Assembly: GCF_014084125.1 (NCBI RefSeq)
Contig: NZ_CP048405.1
Location: 1,612,001-1,676,000, forward strand
Length of the DNA: 64,000 bases
Source: Streptacidiphilus sp. PB12-B1b
GTDB lineage: Bacteria; Actinomycetota; Actinomycetes; Streptomycetales; Streptomycetaceae
Direction of reading: 5' to 3'
Made by a program: the position numbers and the translations under genes. Below the pieces are notes generated by a model. The model had not been told where the DNA came from, ran no database searches, and saw only the letters and a program-made list of their open reading frames with translations. Positions 9,706-18,610 of this stretch are shown here, in pieces. Within the stretch, counting starts at the first letter, position 1. Each line of letters starts with the position of its first letter.

Positions 9706-10551
9706 CTACGGCGTGGCGGTGACGAAGTCGATCAGCTCCTCGACCCGGCCCAGCAGCGCCGGATCCAGGTCGCGGAAGGAGTCCACCGAGGCCAGGATCC
9801 GCCGCCAGGCGTCGCGGGTGTCGGCCGGCCAGCCCAGCCGCCGGCACACGCCCAGCTTCCACTCCTCGCCGCGCGGCACCTCCGGCCAGGCCGCGATGCC
9901 CACCGAGGACGGCTTCACCGCCGCCCACACGTCGATGTACGGATGGCCGACCACCAGCACGTGCTCCCCGGCGGCCTGCTCCGCGATCCGGGACTCCTTG
10001 GAGCCGGGGACCAGGTGGTCCACCAGCACCCCCAGCCGCCGCCCCGGCTCCGGGGCGAACTCCCGGACGATGGCCGGCAGGTCGTCGATGCCCTCCAGGT
10101 ACTCCACCACGACGCCCTCGATCCGCAGGTCGTCGCCCCACACCCGCTCGACCAGCTCGGCGTCGTGCCTGCCCTCGACGTAGATCCGGCTGGGCAGCGC
10201 CACCCGCGCCCGGGCGCCCGGCACCGCCACCGAGCCGGAGGCGGTCCGGGCCGGGACGGCCGGGCCCCTGGCCGTGCCCGCCCCCGGCCGCACCAGGGTC
10301 ACCGGCCTGCCGTCCAGCAGGAAGCCGCCCGGGGTCATCGGGAACACCCGCACCTTGCGGTGTCGGTCCTCCAGCGTGACCGTGAGGCCCTCGGCGGTCT
10401 TCTCGCAGCGCAGCACCGCGCCGCAGAAGCCGGTGGTGACCTCCTCGACCACCAGGTCGCGCTCGGCGGGCACCTCCGGCGGCGGCGTCGAGCGCTTCCA
10501 CGGCGGGGTCAGGTCGGGGCTGTAGCGGCGGGACGAGGGGGTGGCGGTCAC
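9706..10551 (-). CDS. DUF3097 family protein
   Basis: Protein of 281 aa, conserved in actinobacteria and uncharacterised. Visible blocks: a basic N terminus (PSSRRYSPDL), RIYVEGRHDAELVERVWGDD, VVVEYLEGIDDLP, RRLGVLVDHLVPGSKESRI and VGHPYIDVWAAVKPSSVG. The YVEG-HDAELVE block followed by VLVDHL resembles the acidic strands of a Toprim fold (Glu, then Asp), which would imply nucleic-acid or nucleotide phosphoryl chemistry; that is my inference. Start is GTG 10551, overlapping the stop of the upstream pspAB gene by 4 nt (GTGA), which indicates coupling. It is convergent with hemW. Confidence 0.9.
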   Translation of the reverse strand: MTATPSSRRYSPDLTPPWKRSTPPPEVPAERDLVVEEVTTGFCGAVLRCEKTAEGLTVTLEDRHRKVRVFPMTPGGFLLDGRPVTLVRPGAGTARGPAVPARTASGSVAVPGARARVALPSRIYVEGRHDAELVERVWGDDLRIEGVVVEYLEGIDDLPAIVREFAPEPGRRLGVLVDHLVPGSKESRIAEQAAGEHVLVVGHPYIDVWAAVKPSSVGIAAWPEVPRGEEWKLGVCRRLGWPADTRDAWRRILASVDSFRDLDPALLGRVEELIDFVTATP

Positions 10552-11129
10552 AGGCCGGGCGCTCCCCAGACCGGGAACCAGCGGTTCAGCTCCTGCTCGA
10601 CCCGCAGGTCGTTGCCGAGCATCGCCTTGATCTGGATCTCCAGCGGGTTGTCCCGCTTCTCGCCCTGCAAGGGAGCGAAGGGGTAGAAGCTGCCGCGCTT
10701 GTACAGGTACACCAGCGCCAGCTTGCGCTGCTGCGCGTCGGTGAAGTTCACCAGCGAGCACAGCAGCTGCGGCCCGAAGCCGGTGCTCTCCAGCGCGGTG
10801 TTCACCGCGTGCACGTCGTTGACCAGGGAGACGATGTCGTCCGGGCTGTGCCGCGAGGTCAGCCAGGTGTAGCCGTAGGAGTCCCGGCTGGACTCGATCG
10901 GCCGCCCGCCGTCGGTGCCGCTGTCGGCGTCCAGCAGGGCTTGGACGTCCTGCTGGATCTGCGCGAACGCGCCGCCCTCGACGGCGGCGAAGCAGACCGA
11001 GCCGACGCCGGTGGGCTTGAAGCCGGCGGCGGCCTCCAGGGTGATCGCCGCCGACGGCAGGCCGAACAGCTGGTCCAGATCGGGTTTGACGGGTTTGGTG
11101 CGGCCGAGCAGGGCGTCCAGGAAGCCCAT
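10548..11129 (-). CDS. pspAB: PspA-associated protein PspAB
   Basis: Protein of 193 aa starting MGFLDALLGRTKPVKPDLD. The FGLPSAAITLE, SYGYTWLTSR, NFTDAQQRKLALVYLYKRG and FYPFAPLQGEKRDN blocks are those of the actinobacterial PspAB family, usually found next to HtpX and linked to the phage-shock/envelope-stress protein PspA. No signal peptide or membrane segment is seen, so it is probably cytosolic or peripheral. GAGGAG lies 8 nt before the ATG. It is 66 nt downstream of htpX and coupled to the DUF3097 gene, so the three likely form one envelope-stress operon. Confidence 0.88.
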   Translation of the reverse strand: MGFLDALLGRTKPVKPDLDQLFGLPSAAITLEAAAGFKPTGVGSVCFAAVEGGAFAQIQQDVQALLDADSGTDGGRPIESSRDSYGYTWLTSRHSPDDIVSLVNDVHAVNTALESTGFGPQLLCSLVNFTDAQQRKLALVYLYKRGSFYPFAPLQGEKRDNPLEIQIKAMLGNDLRVEQELNRWFPVWGAPGL

Positions 11130-11195
11130 GGGGTCAGCTCCTCGTGCGGCAGGGGCAGGGGGCAGGCGCGGAATCCGGAGGGTGTCGGGAAGACG

Positions 11196-12113
11196 TTACG
11201 GGCGGCCCAGCTCGGCGGTGATCCGGCCGAGCTGCTCCAGCCGCTTCTCCAGCGAGGGGTGGGTGGAGAAGGCGTTGCTCAGGGCCTCGCTGGGCTTGAG
11301 CGCCGGGGCGAAGTAGAAGGCGTTGAACGGCTGGGCGCGGCGCAGGTCCTGGGTGGGGATGGCCGCCATCTGCCCGGTGACCTTGGTCAGCGCCGAGGCC
11401 AGGGCCGAGGGGCGGCCGGTCAGCAGCGCCGCCGAGCGGTCCGCGGACAGCTCGCGGTAGCGGGAGAGCAGCCGGGTCAGCAGGAAGCTGATCGAGTAGA
11501 CGACGGCGCTGACGCCGATCACCACCAGCGCGGCGATGGCGGTGTTGTCGTTCTGGTTGTCGCGCCGGTCGAAGCCGCCGAACAGGCCGAACTGGACGCC
11601 GACCCGGGTGATGATCCCGGCCAGCACGCCGAGGAACCCGGCGATGGTCATCACCATGACGTCCTTGTGGGCCACGTGCGACAGCTCGTGCGCCAGCACG
11701 CCCTCCAGCTCCTCCGGCTCCAGCCGGCGCAGCAGCCCGGTGGTGACGCACACCACAGCGTTCTTCTCGTTGCGGCCGGTCGCAAACGCGTTCGGTACGT
11801 CACTCTGTGCGACGGCGACCCGGGGCTTCTCCATGTTCGCCAGCGCGCACAGCCGGTCCACGGCCCCGTGCAGGCCCGGGTACTCCTCCGGCGTCACCTC
11901 GCGCGCACCCATACTGAAGGCGGCGATCTTGTCGCTGAACCAGAACTGGGCGATGAACAGCCCGCCGGCCACGATGGCGATGATCGGCCAGGCGCCCTTG
12001 AGCAGCACCAGCAGCGCGCCGACGAAGACGACGTAGAGCAGACCGATCATGAACATCGTCAGCAGCATGCGGTTGGTCAAGCCGCGGTCCGGCGCAAAGC
12101 GTGTCCTGGCCAT
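11196..12113 (-). CDS. htpX: Membrane protease HtpX
   Basis: Protein of 305 aa, M48 family zinc metalloprotease that degrades damaged membrane proteins. Two N-terminal membrane helices (about residues 15-60), the zinc motif HELSH (about 145) with a following Glu-bearing helix ([13 protein letters not shown]), and two further hydrophobic segments after the HELSH. Length matches the family (280-300). ATG 12113 has GAGGAGGGG upstream. First gene of the leftward htpX-pspAB-DUF3097 group and divergent from hrcA, so its promoter lies next to the CIRCE-controlled one. Confidence 0.96.
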   Translation of the reverse strand: MARTRFAPDRGLTNRMLLTMFMIGLLYVVFVGALLVLLKGAWPIIAIVAGGLFIAQFWFSDKIAAFSMGAREVTPEEYPGLHGAVDRLCALANMEKPRVAVAQSDVPNAFATGRNEKNAVVCVTTGLLRRLEPEELEGVLAHELSHVAHKDVMVMTIAGFLGVLAGIITRVGVQFGLFGGFDRRDNQNDNTAIAALVVIGVSAVVYSISFLLTRLLSRYRELSADRSAALLTGRPSALASALTKVTGQMAAIPTQDLRRAQPFNAFYFAPALKPSEALSNAFSTHPSLEKRLEQLGRITAELGRP

Positions 12114-12237
12114 GGCCCCTCCTCAAAGTGTGCCTTCTCCTGCAATTCTGCCCTGTCGGGTCTACCCACAAGTACGTCCGGGGCGGCCCGGCCGTTCCGG
12201 TAGCGCACCCTTCCGCCTTACACTGGCCGGACGGGTG

Positions 12238-12264
12238 CTGGCACTCGTTCACCAAGAGTGCCAG
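12238..12264 (+). promoter_or_regulatory. CIRCE operator of the hrcA-dnaJ operon
   Basis: CTGGCACTC, 9 nt, GAGTGCCAG: a perfect 9-bp inverted repeat matching the CIRCE consensus (TTAGCACTC-N9-GAGTGCTAA). A -10 hexamer TACACT at 12219-12224 places transcription start around 12231, just before the element, so HrcA bound here would block initiation. It lies 31 nt before the hrcA start codon. Confidence 0.93.
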
Positions 12265-12295
12265 AACCGACCGAACGTCAGGAGGTGCGTGCCCC

Positions 12296-13327
12296 GTGCA
12301 TGAGGAGCGCAAGCTCGACGACCGCAAGCTCGCGGTGCTGCGTGCCATCGTGCAGGACTACGTGGGCACCGAGGAGCCCGTCGGGTCCAAGGCCCTGGTG
12401 GAGCGCCACAATCTCGGCGTGTCCCCGGCCACGGTGCGTAACGACATGGCCGCACTGGAGGACGAGGGCTACATCCACCAGCCGCACACCAGTGCGGGCC
12501 GGGTGCCCACCGACAAGGGCTACCGGCTCTTCGTCGACCGCCTGACCGAGGTCAAGCCGCTGTCCGGCGCGGAGCGCCGCGCCATCACCAGCTTCCTCGA
12601 CCACGCCCTGGACCTGGACGACGTGGTGGCCCGCACGGTCCGGCTGCTGGCGCAGCTGACCCGGCAGGTCGCCGTGGTCCAGTACCCCTCGCTGTCGCGC
12701 TCCTCGGTGCGGCACGTGGAGCTGGTCGCGCTCACCCCCACCCGGGTGATGCTGGTGCTGATCACCGACACCGGGCGGGTCGAGCAGCGGCTCATCGACT
12801 GCCCGACGCCGGTGGGCGAGACCGTCCTGGCGGACCTGCGCGCCCGGCTCAACAGCAAGGCCGGCGGGCAGCGCTTCGCCGAGGTGCCGCTGCTGCTGCA
12901 GGACCTTCCGGAGAGCTTCGAGCGCGAGGACCGGCAGTCGGTCACGGCCGTGCTCAGCACCCTCTTCGAGGCCCTGGCGGAGGAGACCGAGGAGCGCATC
13001 GTCCTCGGCGGCACCGCCAACCTCACCCGGTTCCCGCACGACTTCCCGCTCACCATCGCCCCCGTCCTGGAGGCGCTGGAGGAGCAGGTGATCCTGCTGA
13101 AGCTCCTCGGGGAGACGGCCGACGCGGGCATGATGGTTCGGATCGGCCGGGAGAACGCCTACGAAGGGCTGAATTCCACGTCGGTCGTGTCGGTGGGCTA
13201 CGGTTCGGGCGACGAGACCGTCGCCAAGCTGGGCGTGGTCGGGCCGACGCGTATGGACTACCCGGGCACCATGGGCGCCGTCCGGGCGGTGGCACGATAT
13301 GTCGGCCAGATCCTGGCGGCGTCCTAG
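12296..13327 (+). CDS. hrcA: Heat-inducible transcription repressor HrcA
   Basis: Protein of 343 aa. N-terminal winged helix ([67 protein letters not shown]), then the GAF-like and C-terminal domains ending [34 protein letters not shown]. It binds CIRCE and represses heat-shock genes; its activity is tuned by GroEL in other bacteria. Start GTG 12296 has GGAGGT 9 nt upstream; longer in-frame reading would run through the CIRCE element and -10 box. The operon autoregulates through its own CIRCE. Confidence 0.97.
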   Translation: MHEERKLDDRKLAVLRAIVQDYVGTEEPVGSKALVERHNLGVSPATVRNDMAALEDEGYIHQPHTSAGRVPTDKGYRLFVDRLTEVKPLSGAERRAITSFLDHALDLDDVVARTVRLLAQLTRQVAVVQYPSLSRSSVRHVELVALTPTRVMLVLITDTGRVEQRLIDCPTPVGETVLADLRARLNSKAGGQRFAEVPLLLQDLPESFEREDRQSVTAVLSTLFEALAEETEERIVLGGTANLTRFPHDFPLTIAPVLEALEEQVILLKLLGETADAGMMVRIGRENAYEGLNSTSVVSVGYGSGDETVAKLGVVGPTRMDYPGTMGAVRAVARYVGQILAAS

Positions 13328-13388
13328 CCTCCTTGCCTGAGCTGGATACTGGAACGTCGGCGCGAACGGAAACAAGCGGAGCATTTTG

Positions 13389-14534
13389 GTGGCCACGGAC
13401 TACTACGCGGTACTCGGCGTCCGGCGTGACGCGGGTCAGGACGAGATCAAGAAGGCGTTTCGCCGCCTGGCGCGCGAACTCCATCCGGATGTCAACCCCG
13501 ACCCGAAGACCCAGGAGCGGTTCAAGGAGATCAACGCCGCCTACGAGGTCCTCTCGGACCCCAACAAGCGGCAGGTCTACGACCTGGGCGGCGACCCGCT
13601 CTCCGCCAACGGCGGCGGCGCGGGCCCAGGCGGCTTCGGCGCGGGCGCGGGCTTCGGTTTCAGCGACATCATGGACGCCTTCTTCGGCGGCGCGGCCGGC
13701 GGCCAGCGCGGTCCGCGCTCGCGGACCAGGCGCGGCCAGGACGCGATGATCCGCATCGACATCGACCTCGAAGAGGCCGCGTTCGGCACCACCAAGGACA
13801 TCCAGGTCGACACCGCCGTCGTCTGCACCACCTGCAACGGCGAGGGCGCGGCCCCCGGGACCTCCGCGCAGACCTGTGACATGTGCCGCGGCCGCGGCGA
13901 GGTGTCCCAGGTCACCCGGTCCTTCCTGGGCCAGGTCATGACCTCCCGCCCGTGCCCGCAGTGCCAGGGCTTCGGCACGGTCGTGCCCACCCCCTGCCCG
14001 GAGTGCGCCGGCGACGGCCGGGTCCGCGCCCGGCGCACCCTGACTGTGAAGATCCCGGCCGGCGTCGACAACGGCACCCGGATCCAGCTGGCGGGCGAGG
14101 GCGAGGTCGGCCCCGGCGGCGGCCCCGCCGGCGACCTGTACGTCGAGATCAGCGAGAACGCCCACTCGACCTTCCAGCGCCGCGGCGACGACCTGCACTG
14201 CACGGTCACGCTGCCGATGACGGCCGCCGCGCTCGGCACCAAGGTGCCGCTGGAGACCCTGGACGGGACCGTCGAGATCGACGTCCGCCCGGGCACCCAG
14301 TCCGGGCAGTCCATCCCGCTGCACGGCCGCGGCATCACCCACCTGCGCGGCGGCGGCCGGGGCGACCTCATAGTGCACGTCGAGGTGCAGACCCCCAGCA
14401 AGCTCGACCCGGACCAGGAGGAGCTGCTGCGCCGGCTCGCCAAGCTGCGCGGCGAGGAGCGCCCCTCGGGCACCTTCGCGCCGGGCCAGCAGGGCCTGTT
14501 CTCGCGGCTCAAGGACGCCTTCAACGGCCGCTAG
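13389..14534 (+). CDS. dnaJ: Chaperone protein DnaJ
   Basis: Protein of 381 aa. J domain residues 1-70 with the HPD tripeptide (ELHPDVNPD), a Gly/Phe-rich segment (about 78-105), four zinc-finger repeats (CTTCNGEG, CDMCRGRG, CPQCQGFG, CPECAGDG, about 143-220) and the C-terminal substrate-binding domains. Co-chaperone of DnaK. Located with hrcA rather than dnaK, so it is the second (DnaJ2-type) actinomycete copy. Start GTG 13389 (MATDYYAVLGV) is chosen over TTG 13386 because GGAG sits 7 nt upstream. It is probably co-transcribed with hrcA, 61 nt upstream. Confidence 0.96.
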   Translation: MATDYYAVLGVRRDAGQDEIKKAFRRLARELHPDVNPDPKTQERFKEINAAYEVLSDPNKRQVYDLGGDPLSANGGGAGPGGFGAGAGFGFSDIMDAFFGGAAGGQRGPRSRTRRGQDAMIRIDIDLEEAAFGTTKDIQVDTAVVCTTCNGEGAAPGTSAQTCDMCRGRGEVSQVTRSFLGQVMTSRPCPQCQGFGTVVPTPCPECAGDGRVRARRTLTVKIPAGVDNGTRIQLAGEGEVGPGGGPAGDLYVEISENAHSTFQRRGDDLHCTVTLPMTAAALGTKVPLETLDGTVEIDVRPGTQSGQSIPLHGRGITHLRGGGRGDLIVHVEVQTPSKLDPDQEELLRRLAKLRGEERPSGTFAPGQQGLFSRLKDAFNGR

Positions 14535-14573
14535 CCGCACCGGCGGCCCCGCGGACAGCAGGGAGAAGAACCC

Positions 14574-15317
14574 GTGACAGCCCCCGTGTTCCTGGTGGAC
14601 ACCGAGCGGCTCGCGCCCGTCGGCGCGGTCGTCCGCCTGGACGGGCCCGAGGGTCGGCACGCCGTCGCGGTGCGGCGGCTGGCCGTCGGCGAGCCGGTGG
14701 TGCTCGCGGACGGCGCGGGCGCGGGCGTCTCGGGCACCGTCGTCGGCGTCAGCGGCAAGGACGTGCTGGAGGTCGAGGTCCGGGAGCAGCTCGCCGAGCC
14801 CGAGCCGGAGCTGCGGCTGGTCGTCGTCCAGGCGCTGCCCAAGGGCGACCGGGGCGAGCTGGCGGTCGAGCTGATGACCGAGGTGGGCGTGGACGAGGTG
14901 GTGCCCTGGGCCGCCTCCCGCTGCATCACCCAGTGGAAGGGCGAGCGCGGGGCCAAGGCCCTGGCCAAGTGGCGGGCCACCGCCCGCGAGGCGGGCAAGC
15001 AGTCGCGTCGGCTGCGCTTCCCCGCGGTGGCCGAGCCGATGAGCACCCGTCAGGTCGCCGAGCGGCTCGCGGGCGCGGCCCTGGGCGCGGTGCTGCACGA
15101 GGAGGGCGCGCAGCCGCTGGCCTCGGCGGAGCTGCCCGGCTCCGGCGAGCTGGTGCTGGTCGTCGGCCCCGAGGGCGGGGTCTCCCCGGACGAGCTGGAG
15201 CGCTTCGCCGAGGCGGGCGCGGCCCCCTACCGGCTCGGCCGCTCGGTGCTGCGGACCTCCACCGCCGGGGTCGCCGCGGGTGCGCTGCTGCTCGGCCGCA
15301 GCGGCCGCTGGGGCTGA
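14574..15317 (+). CDS. rsmE: 16S rRNA (uracil-1498-N3) methyltransferase RsmE
   Basis: Protein of 247 aa of the SPOUT methyltransferase superfamily. N-terminal PUA-like domain (RLDGPEGRHAVAVRRLAVGE), then LPKGDRGELAVELMTEVGVDEVVPWAASRC, LVLVVGPEGGVSPDELE and LGRSVLRTSTAGVAA, which form the AdoMet-binding trefoil knot. It methylates U1498 of 16S rRNA in the 30S subunit. Start GTG 14574 with GGGAGAAG upstream, 39 nt after dnaJ; hrcA-dnaJ-rsmE is a common bacterial order. Confidence 0.95.
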   Translation: MTAPVFLVDTERLAPVGAVVRLDGPEGRHAVAVRRLAVGEPVVLADGAGAGVSGTVVGVSGKDVLEVEVREQLAEPEPELRLVVVQALPKGDRGELAVELMTEVGVDEVVPWAASRCITQWKGERGAKALAKWRATAREAGKQSRRLRFPAVAEPMSTRQVAERLAGAALGAVLHEEGAQPLASAELPGSGELVLVVGPEGGVSPDELERFAEAGAAPYRLGRSVLRTSTAGVAAGALLLGRSGRWG

Positions 15318-15362
15318 CCGGCAGGCGGCGACGGGCCCTGTCGCACCCTCCGGGGTGACGGC

Positions 15363-15368
15363 TAGGGT
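15363..15368 (+). promoter_or_regulatory. Leaderless -10 element of the Tricorn gene
   Basis: TAGGGT, 6 nt before ATG 15375; identical hexamer and spacing to the element before the AAA+ gene at 18611. Confidence 0.5.
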
Positions 15369-15374
15369 GATCGG

Positions 15375-18300
15375 ATGACTGCTGGCGAGGGCTACTTCCT
15401 GCACCCCCACATCCATGGTGACCTGCTCGCCTTCGTGGCCGAGGACGACGTCTGGCTGGCCCCCGCGGCCGGTGGCCGGGCCTGGCGGATCTCGGCCGAC
15501 CAGACGCAGGCGAGCACCCCGCGCTTCTCCCCGGACGGCGCCCTGATCGCCTGGACCTCCACCCGCGACGGCGCCCCCGAGGTCCACATAGCACCGGTCG
15601 ACGGCGGCCCCGCACGGCGGCTGACCTACTGGGGCAGCGACAACACCTCCGTCCTGGGCTGGACGCCGGACGGCGAGGTGCTGGCGCTCAGCTCCGTCGG
15701 CCGGATGTCCCGGGCCCACCCGTGGGCCTTCGCGGTGCCGCTGGACGGCGGCCCGGCCCGGGAGCTGCCGTACGGCAGGATCGGCGGGGCCGCGGCCGAG
15801 CCGGGCGGCGACCGGGTGCTGCTGGTGACCCGCAACAACCGCGAACCGGCCCACTGGAAGCGCTACCGCGGCGGCCGGGCCGGGCGGCTGTGGCTGGGCG
15901 TCGAGGGCGACTTCGCCCGGGTGCACCAGGAGCTGGACGGCAACATCGACTCCCCGATGTGGGTCGGCGACAGGATCGCGTTCCTGTCGGACCACGAGGG
16001 CGGGGTGGCCCAGCTGTGGTCCAGCCTGCCGGACGGCTCGCAGCTGCGCCGCCACAGCGAGCACGCGTTCTACGCCCGCAACGCCGCCACCGACGGCGGG
16101 CGGGTGGTCTACCACAGCGGCGGCGACCTGTGGCTGGTCGACGACCTGGACGGGGCCGAGCCGCGCCGCGCCGAGATCCGCCTCGGCGGCCCGCGCACCG
16201 ACCGCCAGCCGTACCCGGTGACCGCCGCCCGGCACCTGGGCGCCGTCGCCCCGGACCAGGACGGCCGCTCCAGCGTGGTCGAGGTCCGCGGCACCATCCA
16301 CCGGGTCACCCACCGGGACGGCCCGGCCCGGGTGCTGTCGGCCGCCCCCGGGGTGCGCAACCGGCTGCCGCAGGCGCTGCCTGACGGCGCGTCGGTCTGG
16401 GTCACCGACGCCGACGGCGAGGACGCGCTGGAGTTCTCCGACGGCCGCCGGGTCGCGGTGGGGCAGTTCAGCCGGGTCGAGGAGCTGGCCGCCTCCCCGG
16501 ACGGCACCCGGATCGCGCTCGCCAACCGCGACGGCATGGTGCTGCTGGTCGAGGACGGCGAGATCCGCGAACTGGACCGCAGCGGCCATGTGCACGCCTC
16601 CGGCCTGGCCTTCTCGCCGGATTCGCGGTGGCTGGCCTGGTCCCGGGCGGTGTCCGTCGAGAACAGCCCGCGCCAGCTGCGGCTGGCCGACCTCGCCGAC
16701 GGCACGGTGACCGACCTGACCCCGCCGCGCTTCAACGACCACGCCCCGGTGTTCACCACGGACGGCCGGCACCTGGCCTTCCTGTCGCTGCGGGACTTCG
16801 ACCCGGTCTACGACGAGCACGTCTTCGACCTGTCGTTCCCGCTGGCCTGCCGCCCGTACCTGATGACGCTGGCGGCCGACACCCTCTCGCCGTTCGGCCC
16901 GCAGCCGCTCGGCCGCGCCCCGGGCCGGGCCGACGCCGAGGACACCGGCGACGACGACGGGCAGGCCGCCGTCACCCGGATCGACCTGCACGGCCTCGCC
17001 GACCGGGTGGTGCCGTTCCCGGTGCCCGCCGGGCGCTACTCGTCGCTGCGCGCGGTCAAGGGCGGCGTGGTGTGGCTGGACAGCCCGCTCGGCGGCCGGG
17101 CCGGGAGGGCGACGCCGGAGAGCGAGTCCGCGCGCCCCTCGCTGGAGCGCTTCGACTTCGCCGCCCGCCGCGCCGAGACCCTGGTGGACGCCCTCAGCCG
17201 GTTCGCCGTCTCCGGCGACGGCACCCGGCTGGCCGTGGTGGACCGCGGCGAGCTGCGGATCGTCCCGGCCGACCGCAAGGCGTCCAAGGACAACCCGGAC
17301 GACTCGGTCGGGGTGGACCTGGGCCGGGTGCGGGTCACCGTGGACCCGGCCGCCGAGTGGCGGCAGATGTTCGACGAGACCGCGCGGCTGATGCGGGACA
17401 ACTTCTGGCGGACCGACATGGGCGGCCTGGACTGGGCGGCGGTCCAGGCCCGCTACCGGCCGCTGGTGGAGCGCGTCGGCAGCTACAACGACCTGGTCGA
17501 CCTGCTCTGGGAGCTCCAGGGCGAGACCGGCACCTCGCACTCCTACGTCCAGCCGGTCGGCGGCGGCGCCTCCGGCAGCCGTCAGCTGGGGCTGCTCGGC
17601 GCGGACCTGGTCCGCGAGGGCGGCAGCTGGCGGATCGCCCGGGTGCTGCCCGGCGAGTCCTCCGACCCGCGGGCCCGCTCGCCGCTGGCCGCGCCCGGGG
17701 CCAACCTCCGCCCGGGCGACGCCGTCACCGCCGTCGACGGCCGCCCGGTCGACCCGGTCGCCGGACCGGCCCCGCTGCTGGTCGGCGCGGCCGGACGGCC
17801 GGTGGAGCTGACCGTCGCCCCGGCCGACGGCGGGCCGGAACGCGCGGTGGTGGTCGTGCCGCTCGCCGACGAGGAGCCGCTGCGCTACCACGACTGGGTG
17901 GCCGGCCGCCGCGCCTACGTCCGCGAGCGCTCCGGCGGGGCGCTGGGCTACCTGCACGTCCCGGACATGCAGGGGAACGGCTGGGCGCAGCTCCACCGCG
18001 ACCTGCGGCAGGAGATGGCCAGGGACGGCCTGATCGTGGACACCCGGGAGAACCGCGGCGGCCACACCTCGCAGCTGATCATCGAGAAGCTCAGCCGCCG
18101 CATCGTCGGCTGGGACCGGGTGCGGGACTTCCCGACCGCCTACTCGTACCCCGCCTACGCCCCGCGCGGCCCGCTGGTCGCGGTCGCCGACGAGTTCTCC
18201 GGCTCGGACGGCGACATCGTCAACGCCGCCTTCCAGGCGCTCCGGCTGGGCCCGGTGGTCGGCGTCCGCACCTGGGGCGGGGTGATCGGCATCGACGGCC

Positions 18301-18533
18301 GGTACTCCCTGGTGGACGGCACCGGCGTGACCCAGCCGCGCTTCGCGTTCTGGATGGAGGGCTACGGCTGGGGCCTGGAGAACCACGGCGTGGACCCGGA
18401 CGTCGAGGTGGTCTGCGCGCCGCAGGACTGGGCGGCCGGCCGCGATCCGCAGCTGGACGAGGCGATCCGGATCGCCCTCGCGGAGCTGGCCGAGCACCCG
18501 GCGGCCGCGCCCCCGGCCGTCCCGGGGCTGTGA
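15375..18533 (+). CDS. Tricorn protease homologue (S41 family)
   Basis: Protein of 1052 aa, the usual length of Tricorn. Order of domains: N-terminal beta-propellers (about residues 1-660, with repeated FSPDG/DGTRIAL blades), a helical C1 domain (MFDETARLMRDNFWRTDMGGLDW), a PDZ domain (about 770-850, RPGDAVTAVDGRPV) and the C2 peptidase core. Catalytic features match Tricorn: GTSHSYV (His), EFSGSDGDIVN (Ser-Asp nucleophile) and the late ENHGVDPDVEV (Glu). The enzyme trims peptides released by the proteasome; it forms large cytosolic hexamers in archaea. No signal peptide. It is preceded by a TAGGGT leaderless promoter and followed by a 16-bp terminator, so it is transcribed alone. Confidence 0.95.
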   Translation: MTAGEGYFLHPHIHGDLLAFVAEDDVWLAPAAGGRAWRISADQTQASTPRFSPDGALIAWTSTRDGAPEVHIAPVDGGPARRLTYWGSDNTSVLGWTPDGEVLALSSVGRMSRAHPWAFAVPLDGGPARELPYGRIGGAAAEPGGDRVLLVTRNNREPAHWKRYRGGRAGRLWLGVEGDFARVHQELDGNIDSPMWVGDRIAFLSDHEGGVAQLWSSLPDGSQLRRHSEHAFYARNAATDGGRVVYHSGGDLWLVDDLDGAEPRRAEIRLGGPRTDRQPYPVTAARHLGAVAPDQDGRSSVVEVRGTIHRVTHRDGPARVLSAAPGVRNRLPQALPDGASVWVTDADGEDALEFSDGRRVAVGQFSRVEELAASPDGTRIALANRDGMVLLVEDGEIRELDRSGHVHASGLAFSPDSRWLAWSRAVSVENSPRQLRLADLADGTVTDLTPPRFNDHAPVFTTDGRHLAFLSLRDFDPVYDEHVFDLSFPLACRPYLMTLAADTLSPFGPQPLGRAPGRADAEDTGDDDGQAAVTRIDLHGLADRVVPFPVPAGRYSSLRAVKGGVVWLDSPLGGRAGRATPESESARPSLERFDFAARRAETLVDALSRFAVSGDGTRLAVVDRGELRIVPADRKASKDNPDDSVGVDLGRVRVTVDPAAEWRQMFDETARLMRDNFWRTDMGGLDWAAVQARYRPLVERVGSYNDLVDLLWELQGETGTSHSYVQPVGGGASGSRQLGLLGADLVREGGSWRIARVLPGESSDPRARSPLAAPGANLRPGDAVTAVDGRPVDPVAGPAPLLVGAAGRPVELTVAPADGGPERAVVVVPLADEEPLRYHDWVAGRRAYVRERSGGALGYLHVPDMQGNGWAQLHRDLRQEMARDGLIVDTRENRGGHTSQLIIEKLSRRIVGWDRVRDFPTAYSYPAYAPRGPLVAVADEFSGSDGDIVNAAFQALRLGPVVGVRTWGGVIGIDGRYSLVDGTGVTQPRFAFWMEGYGWGLENHGVDPDVEVVCAPQDWAAGRDPQLDEAIRIALAELAEHPAAAPPAVPGL

Positions 18534-18536
18534 CCT

Positions 18537-18580
18537 GTGCCACGGGGTCGGGGCGGACGCATATCCCGACCCCGTGGCAC
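18537..18580. terminator. Long stem-loop terminator after the Tricorn gene
   Basis: Perfect 16-bp stem beginning GTGCCACGGGGTCGGG (18537-18552) paired with 18565-18580, loop 12 nt, no T-tract. It lies just before the -10 element of the next gene. Confidence 0.85.
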
Positions 18581-18598
18581 CGGCGGATCACCACCCCG

Positions 18599-18604
18599 TA
18601 GGGT
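18599..18604 (+). promoter_or_regulatory. Leaderless -10 element of the TPR-AAA+ gene
   Basis: TAGGGT, 6 nt before ATG 18611. It lies between the Tricorn terminator and the start codon. Confidence 0.5.
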
Positions 18605-18610
18605 CACCGT

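Noticed and set aside
13050-18497. A 1815-codon open frame on the minus strand opposite hrcA, dnaJ, rsmE and the Tricorn gene
   Set aside because: It is the GC-rich shadow of real genes: no recognisable domains, repetitive Arg/Gly/Ala composition, and the opposite strand encodes four clear families.
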